39,060 nt of DNA from Rhodoplanes roseus (GTDB lineage: Bacteria; Pseudomonadota; Alphaproteobacteria; Rhizobiales; Xanthobacteraceae), in contig NZ_NPEX01000023.1 of assembly GCF_003258865.1 (NCBI RefSeq), forward strand, positions 1-39,060, written 5' to 3'. The notes under the pieces were generated by a model that saw only the letters and a program-made list of their open reading frames with translations, made no database searches and was not told the origin of the DNA. Made by a program: the position numbers and the translations under genes. This document shows positions 24,851 through 32,559 of the stretch, piece after piece; position 1 is the stretch's first letter, and each line of letters begins with the position of its first letter.

Positions 24851-26341
24851 TCAGCTCGCTTCGGCCAGCAGCGAGAGCTGGCGCGGCGCGCTGGCATCGT
24901 CGGACATGTCGGTCAGCGGCGTCGGATACTCGCCGGTGAAGCAGTGGTCGGTGAATTGCGGGCGGGCATTGTCGCGGCCCGGCTCTCCGACCGCCCGGTA
25001 GATGCCGTCGACCGACAGGAAGGCGAGGCTGTCGGCGCCGATATACTGGCGCATCTCCTCGATCGTGTGGGTCGCCGCGAGCAGCTTCTCGCGCTCCGGC
25101 GTGTCGATGCCGTAATAGTCCGGGTGCGTGATGGGCGGCGAGGCGATGCGGAAATGCACCTCGGTGGCGCCGGCCTCGCGCATCATCTGCACGATCTTCA
25201 CCGAGGTGGTGCCGCGCACCAGCGAATCGTCGATCAGCACGATCCGCTTGCCGGCGACGACGGCGCGGTTGGCGTTGTGCTTGAGGCGGACGCCGAGCTC
25301 ACGGACCGACTGGGTCGGCTGGATGAAGGTGCGGCCGACATAGTGGTTGCGGATGATGCCGAGCTCGTAGGGGACGCCGGAGGCCTGGGCGTAGCCGATC
25401 GCCGCCGGCACGCCGGAGTCGGGCACCGGCACGACCACGTCGGCGGCGGCCGCCGCCTCGCGGGCGAGCTCGCGGCCCATGTTCTTGCGGACCTCGTAGA
25501 CGCTGCGGCCACCGACCATGGAGTCCGGCCGCGAGAAGTAGATGTACTCGAAGATGCAGGGGCGCGGCGGCGTCGGCGGGAACGGCTTGTGCGACTGGGC
25601 GCCGTTCTCGTCGAACACCAGGACCTCGCCGTTCTCGAGCTCCCGCACGTACTTGGCGCCGATGATGTCGAGCGCGCAGGTCTCCGAGGTGATGATCGGG
25701 CAGCCGTCCAGATCGCCCAGCACCAGCGGCCGGATGCCGAGCGGGTCGCGGGCGCCGATCAGCTTCTTGTTGGTCATAGCGACCAGCGAGTAGGAGCCCT
25801 CGAGCAGCCGCAGGGCCTCGATGAACTTGTCGACGAAGCGGTTGCGGCGCGAGCGCGCGACGAGGTGCAGAATCACCTCGGTGTCGCTGGTCGAATGCAT
25901 CATGGCGCCTTCGCCGACGAGCTGGCGCCGTAACGTCAGCCCGTTGGTGAGGTTGCCGTTGTGGCCGACCGCGAAGCCGCCCGATTCGAGCTCCGCGAAG
26001 AAAGGCTGGACATTGCGCAGGATGGTGCCGCCGGTCGTCGAGTAGCGCACATGCCCGACCGCCATGTGGCCGGGAAGCTGCTCGATGACGTGGCGCTTGG
26101 AGAACGTGTCCTCGACCAGGCCGAGCCGCCGCTCGGAATGGAAGCGCCTGCCGTCGAACGAGACGATGCCGGCCGCCTCCTCGCCACGGTGCTGCAGGGC
26201 GTGCAGCCCGAGCGCCGTGATGGCGGCGGCGTCGCGATGCCCGTAGATGCCGAAGACGCCACATTCCTCGCGGAGCCGGTCGCCGTCGAGCGCGGGATCG
26301 AAGATCGAGAACCCTTGCTCGTGGTCGGTCGAGACAGTCAT
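24851..26341 (-). CDS. purF: Amidophosphoribosyltransferase
   Basis: 496 residues. Cys27 in LREECGVFGIYGHRDAA is the catalytic N-terminal nucleophile that becomes residue 1 after removal of a 26-residue propeptide. The glutaminase domain contains HALQHRGEEAAGI and VGHVRYSTTGG; the phosphoribosyltransferase domain has the PRPP loop GKRIVLIDDSLVRGTTS and PDSGVPAAIGYA. The enzyme makes phosphoribosylamine from PRPP and glutamine, the first committed step of purine synthesis. Cysteines near the C-terminal half could ligand an iron-sulfur cluster as in other PurF proteins with propeptides, though that was not traced fully. It lies downstream of cvpA, as in E. coli, with a likely attenuator in the spacer. 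Confidence 0.97.
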   Translation of the reverse strand: MTVSTDHEQGFSIFDPALDGDRLREECGVFGIYGHRDAAAITALGLHALQHRGEEAAGIVSFDGRRFHSERRLGLVEDTFSKRHVIEQLPGHMAVGHVRYSTTGGTILRNVQPFFAELESGGFAVGHNGNLTNGLTLRRQLVGEGAMMHSTSDTEVILHLVARSRRNRFVDKFIEALRLLEGSYSLVAMTNKKLIGARDPLGIRPLVLGDLDGCPIITSETCALDIIGAKYVRELENGEVLVFDENGAQSHKPFPPTPPRPCIFEYIYFSRPDSMVGGRSVYEVRKNMGRELAREAAAAADVVVPVPDSGVPAAIGYAQASGVPYELGIIRNHYVGRTFIQPTQSVRELGVRLKHNANRAVVAGKRIVLIDDSLVRGTTSVKIVQMMREAGATEVHFRIASPPITHPDYYGIDTPEREKLLAATHTIEEMRQYIGADSLAFLSVDGIYRAVGEPGRDNARPQFTDHCFTGEYPTPLTDMSDDASAPRQLSLLAEAS

Positions 26342-26410
26342 GGGCAGTTCCCTCGGGGCATCGACGGGGCGGACCGGCGGGCCCGCGACACGGCCGGAAG
26401 CCCGGCCACG

Positions 26411-26440
26411 AAAAACAGAAGGACGACCGCTCCGTCGTCC
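26411..26440 (-). terminator. Intrinsic terminator/attenuator before purF
   Basis: On the minus strand GGACGAC (26440-26434) pairs with GTCGTCC (26427-26421) around a 6-base loop, and the stem is followed directly by TTCTGTTTTT (26420-26411). This is a standard Rho-independent terminator. It lies about 60 bases after the cvpA stop and about 70 bases before the purF ATG. Confidence 0.75.
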
Positions 26441-26457
26441 CGCCGGGGCGGGGACGG
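26432..26457 (-). promoter_or_regulatory. Candidate antiterminator hairpin in the cvpA-purF spacer
   Basis: On the minus strand CCGTC plus CCCGC pair with GCGGG and GACGG (26457-26432), with a 2-base bulge and a small loop. Its 3' arm covers the same bases as the 5' arm of the terminator hairpin, so only one of the two can form. This is the layout of an attenuator. What would tip the balance (a protein, a ligand or translation of cvpA) cannot be seen. Confidence 0.5.
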
Positions 26458-26499
26458 ATCGGCCGTCACGTTCAAGAGGCCCGACAGAGCCTCGTTACG

Positions 26500-27120
26500 C
26501 TACCGCAGCACCACACTCGTGCGCGTCCCGTCGGGACCATCGAGGTCCGCGAGACGCTGGCTCGGCACACGGTCCGAACGCTGTTCGGGCGGATTGTCCG
26601 GATCCTCGTCGGCGGGTCGCTTCTTGAACCGCTTCAAGATGGTGTTCTCGGGGTCTTCCGGCAACAGGGACATCAGCCAATCGCCGGTCCCTTTCAGCAC
26701 GACATGCGACCGTGCGTTGCGCACCGCGTCCGGTTGCGACTTCACCGGGACCAGCCAGTCGAAAAAGATGAAGGCGACGACGACGATCAGGAGCCCGCGG
26801 CCGAGGCCGAACAGGAAGCCGAGGGTGCGGTCGAGCGCCCCGATCCGGCTGTCCAGGATGCGGTCGGAAATCCGCACCGTCAGGGCCGAGACGATGATCA
26901 GGGTCAGCAGGAAGACGCCGCCGACGACCGCGCCCATCGCGACGTAATCATTGTTGAAATACTGCTTGGCGTAAGGAAGGAGGCGAGGAAACGCGTAGAG
27001 GGTCGCCACCGCGGCCGCGCCCCAGGCCGCGATCGACAGCACCTCGCGCATGAAGCCGCGGACCATGGCCAGGAGCCCCGAGATCAGCATCACGACGATC
27101 AGGAAGATGTCCAGGTACAT
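26500..27120 (-). CDS. cvpA: CvpA-family membrane protein
   Basis: 206 residues. Four hydrophobic segments in the first 150 residues match the CvpA family: DIFLIVVMLISGLLAMVRGFMREVLSIAAWGAAA at the N-terminus with the conserved RGFxRE, then FLLTLIIVSALTVRISDRI and LDRTLGFLFGLGRGLLIVVVAFIFFDWL. The last 50 residues are charged and probably cytoplasmic. CvpA is named for colicin V export in E. coli and is also linked to bile-salt and envelope tolerance; its biochemical role is not settled. It precedes purF as in E. coli. The start MYLDIFLI was chosen because the long upstream frame has no family resemblance. Confidence 0.92.
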   Translation of the reverse strand: MYLDIFLIVVMLISGLLAMVRGFMREVLSIAAWGAAAVATLYAFPRLLPYAKQYFNNDYVAMGAVVGGVFLLTLIIVSALTVRISDRILDSRIGALDRTLGFLFGLGRGLLIVVVAFIFFDWLVPVKSQPDAVRNARSHVVLKGTGDWLMSLLPEDPENTILKRFKKRPADEDPDNPPEQRSDRVPSQRLADLDGPDGTRTSVVLR

Positions 27121-27314
27121 CTGAGGCGGGCTCGTTCCATGGGGTCCCCCGCCGGGACATGCGCCGGCCACGGGATGCGGCCCGTGTATAGAGCATTTTT
27201 CGTTCGGCTGGGAACCGGCCCGCCGAGAAATCCACGGCGCTGCCGACGGTTCTGCGCGACCTGTGGCAAGGCGGTCATGGCGGGGGGCCGGGTCCGGCCA
27301 CTGCAGGGGGAGCG

Positions 27315-27752
27315 CTACTCCGACCGCGGAAGCGCCCTCAGTCGTTTCAGCCGATATTGCTCGGTGATGCGGTCCCGCAGCACCCGAAAGAAGCCCGGAG
27401 GCAGAAAGCCGTAAGCCGCGGAGGAGAGGTCTCCCGGAAGTGCCGGCCGCAGGTCCGGACCGGGCCACACGAAGTCGTTGGCCTCGGTCAGGACCACCCA
27501 GGAGCGATCCGAATCGAGACCGAGCCGCTGCTTGACGGCCTGAGGGATTTCGAGCGCATCGGCGGGCGTGGCGGGAGGCGAGTGGGTTACTGGGAGCACG
27601 CGCACCAGCGGAGCGTCGCCGTCCCGAAGAACGACCAGCACAATGGCGCAGGGGCGGTCCTCGAGGCCTTCTTCCCGCCCCTCGCGAGCCTCGCGAGCCC
27701 ACAGGTAAGAGTACCGGATCACCAGGCCCGGCTGAGGAACCGGCCAGCTCAC
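27315..27752 (-). CDS. PemK/MazF-like toxin
   Basis: 145 residues beginning MSWPVPQPGLVIRYSYLWAREAREGREEG, followed by DRPCAIVLVVL and VLPVTHSPP, which resemble the beta-barrel core of the PemK/MazF family (the RPC-V/I-V and the VxPxT/S elements). MazF-type toxins are endoribonucleases that cut mRNA. The gene begins inside the stop of the antitoxin gene (ATGA overlap), the classic antitoxin-first layout. The family call is from these short patterns and the context; a diverged, possibly regulatory, member is possible. It is inserted, with its antitoxin, between radA and cvpA. Confidence 0.65.
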   Translation of the reverse strand: MSWPVPQPGLVIRYSYLWAREAREGREEGLEDRPCAIVLVVLRDGDAPLVRVLPVTHSPPATPADALEIPQAVKQRLGLDSDRSWVVLTEANDFVWPGPDLRPALPGDLSSAAYGFLPPGFFRVLRDRITEQYRLKRLRALPRSE

Positions 27753-28012
27753 GGCCGCCAGTCTTTCAGCTCCGCGTCGAGATGCTCGTGGCCGGGCGGA
27801 ACCTCGGCCTCGGCGATCAGGGCGACCTCCTGTTCGGTGAACTCCTCGAGCGTCACCACCCGGCGGTCGCGCCGCTTGAGGCGAGCATATTCCTCGGCCG
27901 ACAACACGACCAACCGGTCCCGGCCGTTCTTGGTGATGGTCACGGGCTCGGAGAGGGCCTTGTCGGACAGCGACCCGAAGTTCCTGATGAAGTCCGCGGT
28001 CGAGACCTTCAT
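27749..28012 (-). CDS. Phd/YefM-family antitoxin
   Basis: 87 residues. The N-terminal half KVSTADFIRNFGSLSDKALSEPVTITKNGRDRLVVLSAEEYARLKR is the Phd/YefM DNA-binding fold, with the typical PVTITKNGR and VVLSAEEY strands. The acidic C-terminus (about 50-87, ending AELKDWRP) would be the toxin-neutralising tail. It overlaps the toxin start by 4 bases. Phd proteins usually neutralise Doc or RelE-type toxins, so pairing with a PemK/MazF-like toxin is unusual. Upstream, TCTGAA occurs at 28014-28019 and again at 28041-28046, possible operator half-sites for autorepression. Confidence 0.85.
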   Translation of the reverse strand: MKVSTADFIRNFGSLSDKALSEPVTITKNGRDRLVVLSAEEYARLKRRDRRVVTLEEFTEQEVALIAEAEVPPGHEHLDAELKDWRP

Positions 28013-28093
28013 GTCTGAATCCTGCGTCTCGTTCGCATTATCTGAAGGATATGTATTTTACGGCGGAGCCGCAGGCCGTTCAAGAGTCCTCCT

Positions 28094-29497
28094 CTAGCTC
28101 CGCGCCTCCCGTCGCGGCGCCGGGCGGTCCGGCACGATGCGGGCGACCAGGTCGTTCAGGCTGGCGATCGGGGCGATCGAGAGGCCGTCGCGTTCGCCGC
28201 CGCGGGTAGCGTCCGGTGCGACGGCACGGGCGAAGCCGAGCTTCTGGGCCTCCTTCAGCCGGGCCGGGGCGTGCGACACGGGACGCACGGCGCCCGACAG
28301 CGACACCTCGCCGAAATGCACGGCGTCGGCGGGCAGGGGAGTCTTGGCGAGCGACGAGACCAGCGCGGCCGCCGCCGCCAGGTCGGCCGCCGGCTCCTGG
28401 ATGCGCAGGCCGCCGGCGACGTTGAGGTAGACGTCGTAACCCCCGAGCTTCACGCCGCAATGCGCCTCCAGCACGGCCAGCACCATGGCCAGCCGGCTGG
28501 GGTCCCAGCCGACCACGGCGCGGCGCGGCGTGCCGAGCGAGGTGGGCGCCACCAGGGCCTGGATCTCGACCAGCAGCGGCCGGGTGCCCTCCATGCCGGC
28601 GAACACGGCGGTGCCGGGGGCGCCGAGGTCGCGCTCGGAGAGAAACAGGGCGGACGGGTTGGCGACCTCGGACAGGCCGCCGCCCGTCATCTCGAACACG
28701 CCGATCTCGTCGGTCGGCCCGAAGCGGTTCTTCACGGCCCGCAGGATGCGGAAATGGTGGCCGCCCTCGCCCTCGAAGGACAGCACGGCGTCGACCATGT
28801 GCTCGACGACGCGCGGGCCGGCGATCTGGCCGTCCTTGGTCACATGGCCGACCAGGATCACGGCGGCGCCGGAGCGCTTGGCGAAACGGATCAGCATCTG
28901 GGCGGAGGCGCGCACCTGGGTCACCGTGCCGGGCGAGGACTCCACCATGTCGGTCCACATGGTCTGGATCGAATCGATCACGACGAGGCGAGGAACCTTG
29001 CCCTGCGAGAGGGTTGCGATGATGTCCTCGACCGATGTCTCGGCCGCGAGCTCGACCGGCAGCCTGGTCAGGCCGAGGCGCTCGGCGCGCAGCCGCACCT
29101 GCGCCACCGATTCTTCGCCCGTGATGTAGACCGAGCGGTTGCCGGCGGCGGCGATCGCGCCGGCGATCTGGATCAGCAGCGTCGACTTGCCGATGCCGGG
29201 GTCGCCGCCGACCAGCAGCACCGAGCCGGGCACCAGGCCGCCGCCGGCCACCCGGTCGAACTCGTTGTTGCCGGACGGAAGCCGCGGCGCCTCCTTCTGC
29301 TCGCCGGCCAGCGGTGCGAGGGCGAACGGCTTGCCCTTGCGGGGCGGCCGGCCGGGGCCGGCCGACAAGATCCGCTCGGTCGCGGTGCTCTCCTCGGAGA
29401 TCGTGTTCCACTCGCCGCAGGCGTCGCACTTGCCCTGCCAGCGCTTGTAGGCGGCGCCGCAGTTCTGGCAGACGAATTCGTCGGTCTTCTTGGCCAT
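28094..29497 (-). CDS. radA: DNA repair protein RadA
   Basis: 467 residues with all RadA landmarks. A four-cysteine zinc finger lies at Cys10, Cys13, Cys24 and Cys27. The RecA-like ATPase has Walker A GGDPGIGKST at 97-106 and Walker B LVVIDSIQTM. The RadA-specific KNRFG motif follows (AVKNRFGPTDEIG), and the C-terminus is a Lon-protease-like domain (LGGYDVYLNVAGGLRIQEPAADLA, with no protease activity expected). RadA drives branch migration of recombination intermediates. It is leftward, diverging from the Xre-RES module, with only 121 bases between starts. In relatives it lies directly between alr and cvpA; here both sides carry inserted genes. Confidence 0.97.
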   Translation of the reverse strand: MAKKTDEFVCQNCGAAYKRWQGKCDACGEWNTISEESTATERILSAGPGRPPRKGKPFALAPLAGEQKEAPRLPSGNNEFDRVAGGGLVPGSVLLVGGDPGIGKSTLLIQIAGAIAAAGNRSVYITGEESVAQVRLRAERLGLTRLPVELAAETSVEDIIATLSQGKVPRLVVIDSIQTMWTDMVESSPGTVTQVRASAQMLIRFAKRSGAAVILVGHVTKDGQIAGPRVVEHMVDAVLSFEGEGGHHFRILRAVKNRFGPTDEIGVFEMTGGGLSEVANPSALFLSERDLGAPGTAVFAGMEGTRPLLVEIQALVAPTSLGTPRRAVVGWDPSRLAMVLAVLEAHCGVKLGGYDVYLNVAGGLRIQEPAADLAAAAALVSSLAKTPLPADAVHFGEVSLSGAVRPVSHAPARLKEAQKLGFARAVAPDATRGGERDGLSIAPIASLNDLVARIVPDRPAPRREARS

Positions 29498-29557
29498 CGC
29501 CGATGTGGGCCTCCACGGCCCGGAGAAGTCAACGATTCGCGGGCCCGTCGCCCACCC

Positions 29558-29586
29558 CTGGCATTTGCGCGCGATCGTGCTATATC
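29558..29586 (+). promoter_or_regulatory. Promoter of the Xre-RES module
   Basis: A -35 box CTGGCA (29558-29563), a 17-base spacer and a -10 box TATATC (29581-29586) face the antitoxin gene. The start of transcription would fall at about 29593, inside the first operator-like palindrome. Confidence 0.5.
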
Positions 29587-29591
29587 AGGCG

Positions 29592-29609
29592 TACTGCAAA
29601 ACCGCAGTA
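29592..29609 (+). promoter_or_regulatory. Operator-like palindrome 1 of the Xre-RES module
   Basis: TACTGC (29592-29597), 6 bases AAAACC, and GCAGTA (29604-29609) form a perfect inverted repeat at the expected transcription start. The same core, ACTGCA-NN-ACCGCAG, recurs 29 bases downstream. It is most likely bound by the Xre-type antitoxin for autorepression. Confidence 0.6.
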
Positions 29610-29618
29610 AGAGGCCAT

Positions 29619-30023
29619 ATGACTGCATTACCGCAGCAGCGGACCGAAGCGGACATCCTGGCGGGCGAGCGCCATGGGCTCGCCGTCACGGGCTTCTTCG
29701 CGATCATGGACCGGTGGGGAGTCGACAACCGCACCGCCCGGAAAATCCTCGGGAATCCGGCGGAGCGCACCTTTTACGACTGGAAGCGCGGCCGGGTGGT
29801 GCGGCTGCCGGACGACACCCTGCGCCGGATCGGCTGGGTCGCCGGGATCTGGAAGGCGCTGCAGATCGTCTATTCGGACCCGGCGCTCGCCGACTCGTGG
29901 CCGAACCGGCCGAACGCGGCCTTCGGCGGGCAGACGCCGCTCGCCCGGATGGCGGCCGGGGACGTCACGGATCTGGCCGCCGTGCGGGCCTATCTCGATG
30001 CCGCCCGTGCCCCCTGGTCGTGA
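29619..30023 (+). CDS. Xre/MbcA/ParS-type antitoxin (DUF2384)
   Basis: 134 residues. The N-terminal helices (AVTGFFAIMDRWGVDNRTARKILGNPAERTFYDWKRG) form a Xre-like DNA-binding domain; the following DTLRRIGWVAGIWKALQIVYSDPALADSWPNRPN and PLARMAAGDVTDLAAVRAYLDA match the ParS/MbcA toxin-binding domain of the DUF2384 family. Such antitoxins block RES toxins by covering the active site and repress their own operon. The ATG follows AAGAGG. The downstream RES gene starts within the last codons of this one. The second operator-like repeat overlaps its first codons. Confidence 0.9.
   Translation: MTALPQQRTEADILAGERHGLAVTGFFAIMDRWGVDNRTARKILGNPAERTFYDWKRGRVVRLPDDTLRRIGWVAGIWKALQIVYSDPALADSWPNRPNAAFGGQTPLARMAAGDVTDLAAVRAYLDAARAPWS
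29622..29636 (+). promoter_or_regulatory. Operator-like repeat 2 at the antitoxin start
   Basis: ACTGC, 6 bases ATTACC, and GCAG repeat the core of the upstream palindrome (29593-29607) 29 bases later, roughly three helical turns, so two dimers could bind the same face of the DNA. This copy overlaps codons 2-6 of the antitoxin gene, so the sequence is also constrained by coding. Confidence 0.45.
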
Positions 30024-30729
30024 GCCGCGCGAAACCCTGCCGGCCCGGCTGGTCGACTGGCCGAAGGCGTGGCGGATCATCGCCTCGCGCTATCCGCCCA
30101 TCGACCTGTTCGAGCGGCTGACGCCCGATCCCGCCGTCTGGGACGTCCTCGCGGCGCTGGAGCAGGCGACCAATCCGCGGGTGCGTGACGCCCTCGGCGA
30201 GATCGCGCTGGTGCCGCCGCAGCGGCGGGTGAGCGGGCCGGGCGCCTCCTTCGTCATGGCGGCGTTCACGCATCTCAACCCGAAGGGCTCGCGCTTCTCC
30301 GACGGGACGTTCGGCGTCTATTACGCGGCCGCCTCGCTCGACACCGCCATCGCCGAGACGGTTCATCACTTCGGCCGCTTCGCCGCCGATGCCGGCGACC
30401 CGTTGCGCCGCGAGGACATGCGGGTGCTGGTCGGCACGATCAGCCACCGTCTGGACGACGTCGCCGCGCTGCCCGAGCCCGAGCGGGGCCCGCTGCTCGA
30501 CCCGGAGTCCTACGCCGCGAGCCAACCCTTCGGGCGCGCCCGACGGGCGGCCGGGAGCGACGGGATCGTCTATCCCAGCGTCCGGCATCCGGGCGGCGAC
30601 TGCGTCGCGGCGTTCTGGCCGGACGTGGTCGGCATCCCGGTCCAGGAGCGCCACCTGCAGTACGAGTGGGACGGCCGGCGCGTGTCGCGCTGGTTCGATT
30701 TTTCCCGCGACGTGTGGGTGCCGTTGTGA
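29998..30729 (+). CDS. RES-domain toxin
   Basis: 243 residues. The RES family is named for its conserved Arg, Glu and Ser. Here they are seen in the blocks ARLVDWPKAWRIIASRYPPIDLF with the Arg, VYYAAASLDTAIAETVHHF with the Glu, and DGIVYPSVRHPGGDC with the Ser, together with HLNPKGSRFSDGTFGVYYA. RES toxins degrade or ADP-ribosylate using NAD+: some act as NAD+ phosphorylases, others modify a protein. Start at ATG 29998 overlaps the antitoxin by 26 bases; GTG 30007 is an alternative. The module lies on the plus strand, against the leftward housekeeping genes, and is likely acquired. Confidence 0.9.
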   Translation: MPPVPPGREPRETLPARLVDWPKAWRIIASRYPPIDLFERLTPDPAVWDVLAALEQATNPRVRDALGEIALVPPQRRVSGPGASFVMAAFTHLNPKGSRFSDGTFGVYYAAASLDTAIAETVHHFGRFAADAGDPLRREDMRVLVGTISHRLDDVAALPEPERGPLLDPESYAASQPFGRARRAAGSDGIVYPSVRHPGGDCVAAFWPDVVGIPVQERHLQYEWDGRRVSRWFDFSRDVWVPL

Positions 30730-30838
30730 TGCCGCCGCGATTCCGCGCCAAGATCGAAGGTAACACCGGGCGGCATCGGGCTTGCACCGGTGATCCGGGC
30801 GGCTGCACGGCGGCCGCAGATGGTGTGAAAGTCTTCGA

Positions 30839-32083
30839 ATGCCTGACGTGATTGTTCTCGGGGCCGGAATCGTCGGTGTGGCGACGGCCCTGCATCTCCA
30901 GATGCGCGGCCGCTCGGTCGCCCTGGTCGACCGCCAGTCCCCCGGACGCGAGACCAGCTACGGCAATGCCGGCCTGATCCAGGCCGAGGCGGTCGAGCCC
31001 TATCCGATGCCGCGCGACGTCGCGAGCCTCCTGGCGGTCGTGCTCGGCCGCGGCAACGACGTGCGCTACGAGCTCGCGGCGCTGCTCGGCCATGCCGCGC
31101 CGCTGCTGCGCTACTGGTGGCACTCGGCGCCGACGCGCCACCGGGTCATCTCGGCCGCCTATGCCGGCCTGATCGGCCGGGCGACCGCCGAGCACCAGGC
31201 GCTGATGACGGCGGCGGGGGTTCCCGACGATCTCGTCCGCCGCGACGGCTACCGGGATTTTCACCGCAGCGAGGCGAAGCTCGACGCCGACACGGTCAAG
31301 GCGGAGCGGCTGCACGAGGTCTTCGGCCTGGCGTTTCGCCGGATGTCGCCCCGGGATCTCGCGGCCGCCGAGCCCGGCCTGAAGGACACGGGCGCCGGCG
31401 CGCTGCACTGGCTCGACACCTGGGCGGTGCGCGATCCCGGTGCCCTGGTCGCCGCCTATGCCGAGCTGTTCGTCCGTTCCGGCGGAACGCTCGTCCACGG
31501 CGACGCCGGCACGCTCGAGGCCCGCCCGGCCGGCGGCTTTCGGGTGCAGACCGCCGATGGCCCGCTGGAGGCCGGCGCCGCCGTGGTGGCGCTCGGGCCG
31601 TGGGCGCCGGCGCTGCTGGGCCGCTTCGGCTACCGGATTCCGATGGTCCGCAAGCGCGGCTATCACCGCCATTTCCGCGCGGCGCCCGGGCTCGACCTGC
31701 CCCTCAAGGACGCGGATTTCGGCTATGTCGCCGCGCCCATGGCGGCGGGCCTGCGGCTCACCACCGGGGCCGAGTTTTCCGGCATCGACGCGCCGGCGAG
31801 CCCGGTCCAGCTCGATCGGGCCGAGCAGGCGGCGCGCGGCCTCCTCGATCTCGGCGGGCCGGTGGAGAACGCCCCGTGGCTCGGCACGCGCCCCTGCCTG
31901 CCCGACATGCTGCCGCTGATCGGCGAGGCGCCGCGCCACAACGGCCTGTGGCTCCATTTCGGCCACGGCCACCAGGGATTTACCCTCGGCCCCGCGACCG
32001 GTCGGCTGCTCGCCGAGATGATGACGGGCGAGGCGCCGATGGTCGATCGCGCGCCGTTCCGGCCGGAGCGGTGGGCGCGGTGA
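30839..32083 (+). CDS. FAD-dependent oxidoreductase of the DAO family (D-amino-acid dehydrogenase-like)
   Basis: 414 residues. The N-terminal FAD-binding motif is DVIVLGAGIVGVATALHLQ, with GxGxxG at residues 8-13, followed by GRSVALVDRQSPGRETSYGNAGLIQ, which is characteristic of DadA-like proteins. The C-terminus has TRPCLPDMLPLIGEAPRHNGLWLHFGHGHQGFTLGPATGRLLAEM, the second FAD-contact region of DAO enzymes. Such enzymes oxidise D-amino acids, proline-type or sarcosine-like substrates. It follows the RES toxin by 109 bases on the same strand and ends 10 bases before the IS. Because alr (alanine racemase) lies 2 kb away, D-alanine turnover is an attractive but unproven link. Confidence 0.88.
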   Translation: MPDVIVLGAGIVGVATALHLQMRGRSVALVDRQSPGRETSYGNAGLIQAEAVEPYPMPRDVASLLAVVLGRGNDVRYELAALLGHAAPLLRYWWHSAPTRHRVISAAYAGLIGRATAEHQALMTAAGVPDDLVRRDGYRDFHRSEAKLDADTVKAERLHEVFGLAFRRMSPRDLAAAEPGLKDTGAGALHWLDTWAVRDPGALVAAYAELFVRSGGTLVHGDAGTLEARPAGGFRVQTADGPLEAGAAVVALGPWAPALLGRFGYRIPMVRKRGYHRHFRAAPGLDLPLKDADFGYVAAPMAAGLRLTTGAEFSGIDAPASPVQLDRAEQAARGLLDLGGPVENAPWLGTRPCLPDMLPLIGEAPRHNGLWLHFGHGHQGFTLGPATGRLLAEMMTGEAPMVDRAPFRPERWAR

Positions 32084-32090
32084 GCAACCT

Positions 32091-32109
32091 CTAGGGTTCG
32101 TACTCAATT
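32091..32109 (+). repeat. Left terminal inverted repeat of the IS (with TA target)
   Basis: This end pairs with the reversed sequence at 32922-32940 over 19 bases with three mismatches. The outermost CTAG contains the duplicated TA, so the true element begins at GGGTTCG. Confidence 0.8.
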
Positions 32110-32166
32110 CGCTTGCGACGCGGGGCATTGACTGATTCAAGGGCTCCGGGGGGCACGGAGCCCTTG

Positions 32167-32559
32167 ATGAGCAAGCAGCTTTATTGGCTGAGCGATTCCG
32201 AATGGGCGCGGATCGAGCCCCACCTGCCGCGTGGCCGGCGTGGAGCTCACCGGGTCGACGACCGGCGGGTGATCAGCGGCATCGTGCACATGCTGCGCAT
32301 CGGCGCCCGCTGGCGCGACTGCCCGAAGGGGTACGGCCCCTACACGACCATCTACAACCGCTTCAATCGCTGGAGCCGGCAAGGCCTCTGGTTCGAGATT
32401 TTCGAAGCGCTCACGGGCTCGACCGGCATCATCGCGACGGTCGCGATCGACTCGACCCACATCAAGGCCCACCGCTCGGCGGCGGGCGGAAAAGGGGGGC
32501 CTTCAAGCAGGCGATCGGCCGTTCGCGCGGCGGGCGGACGACGAAAATCCACGCCCTGA
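32167..32559 (+). CDS. IS5-family transposase, ORF A
   Basis: 130 residues. The N-terminus MSKQLYWLSDSEWARIEPHLPRGRRG and VDDRRVISGIVHMLRIGARWRDCPKGYGP with YTTIYNRFNRWSRQGLW is the DUF4096-type N-terminal domain of IS5 transposases, followed by VAIDSTHIKAHRS, which holds the first catalytic Asp of the DDE domain. The frame then ends in a meaningless GGPSSRRSAVRAAGG tail. The productive continuation is in the -1 frame at AAAAGGGGGG (32490-32499), so ORF A alone is a truncated product and the full transposase needs the shift. Confidence 0.85.
   Translation: MSKQLYWLSDSEWARIEPHLPRGRRGAHRVDDRRVISGIVHMLRIGARWRDCPKGYGPYTTIYNRFNRWSRQGLWFEIFEALTGSTGIIATVAIDSTHIKAHRSAAGGKGGPSSRRSAVRAAGGRRKSTP
32490..32499 (+). 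promoter_or_regulatory. Programmed -1 frameshift site of the transposase
   Basis: In the ORF A frame the codons are GGA AAA GGG GGG. A one-base slip back at A AAA brings the ribosome into the frame giving RGAFKQAIGRSRGGRTTKIHAL, the normal continuation of IS5 transposases. A-run slippage sites are the usual device in this family. A simple indel in the G-run cannot be excluded. Confidence 0.6.

Noticed and set aside
24479-25933. Rightward open frame of 484 codons
   Set aside because: It is antisense to purF, whose catalytic motifs are all present on the minus strand.
28271-30121. Rightward open frame of 616 codons across radA and into the Xre gene
   Set aside because: It is antisense to radA and does not match any family; both real genes there are clear.
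30729-30776. Inverted repeat ATGCCGCC and GGCGGCAT after the RES gene
   Set aside because: The arms are 32 bases apart in GC-rich sequence and no loop structure or T-run supports a terminator.
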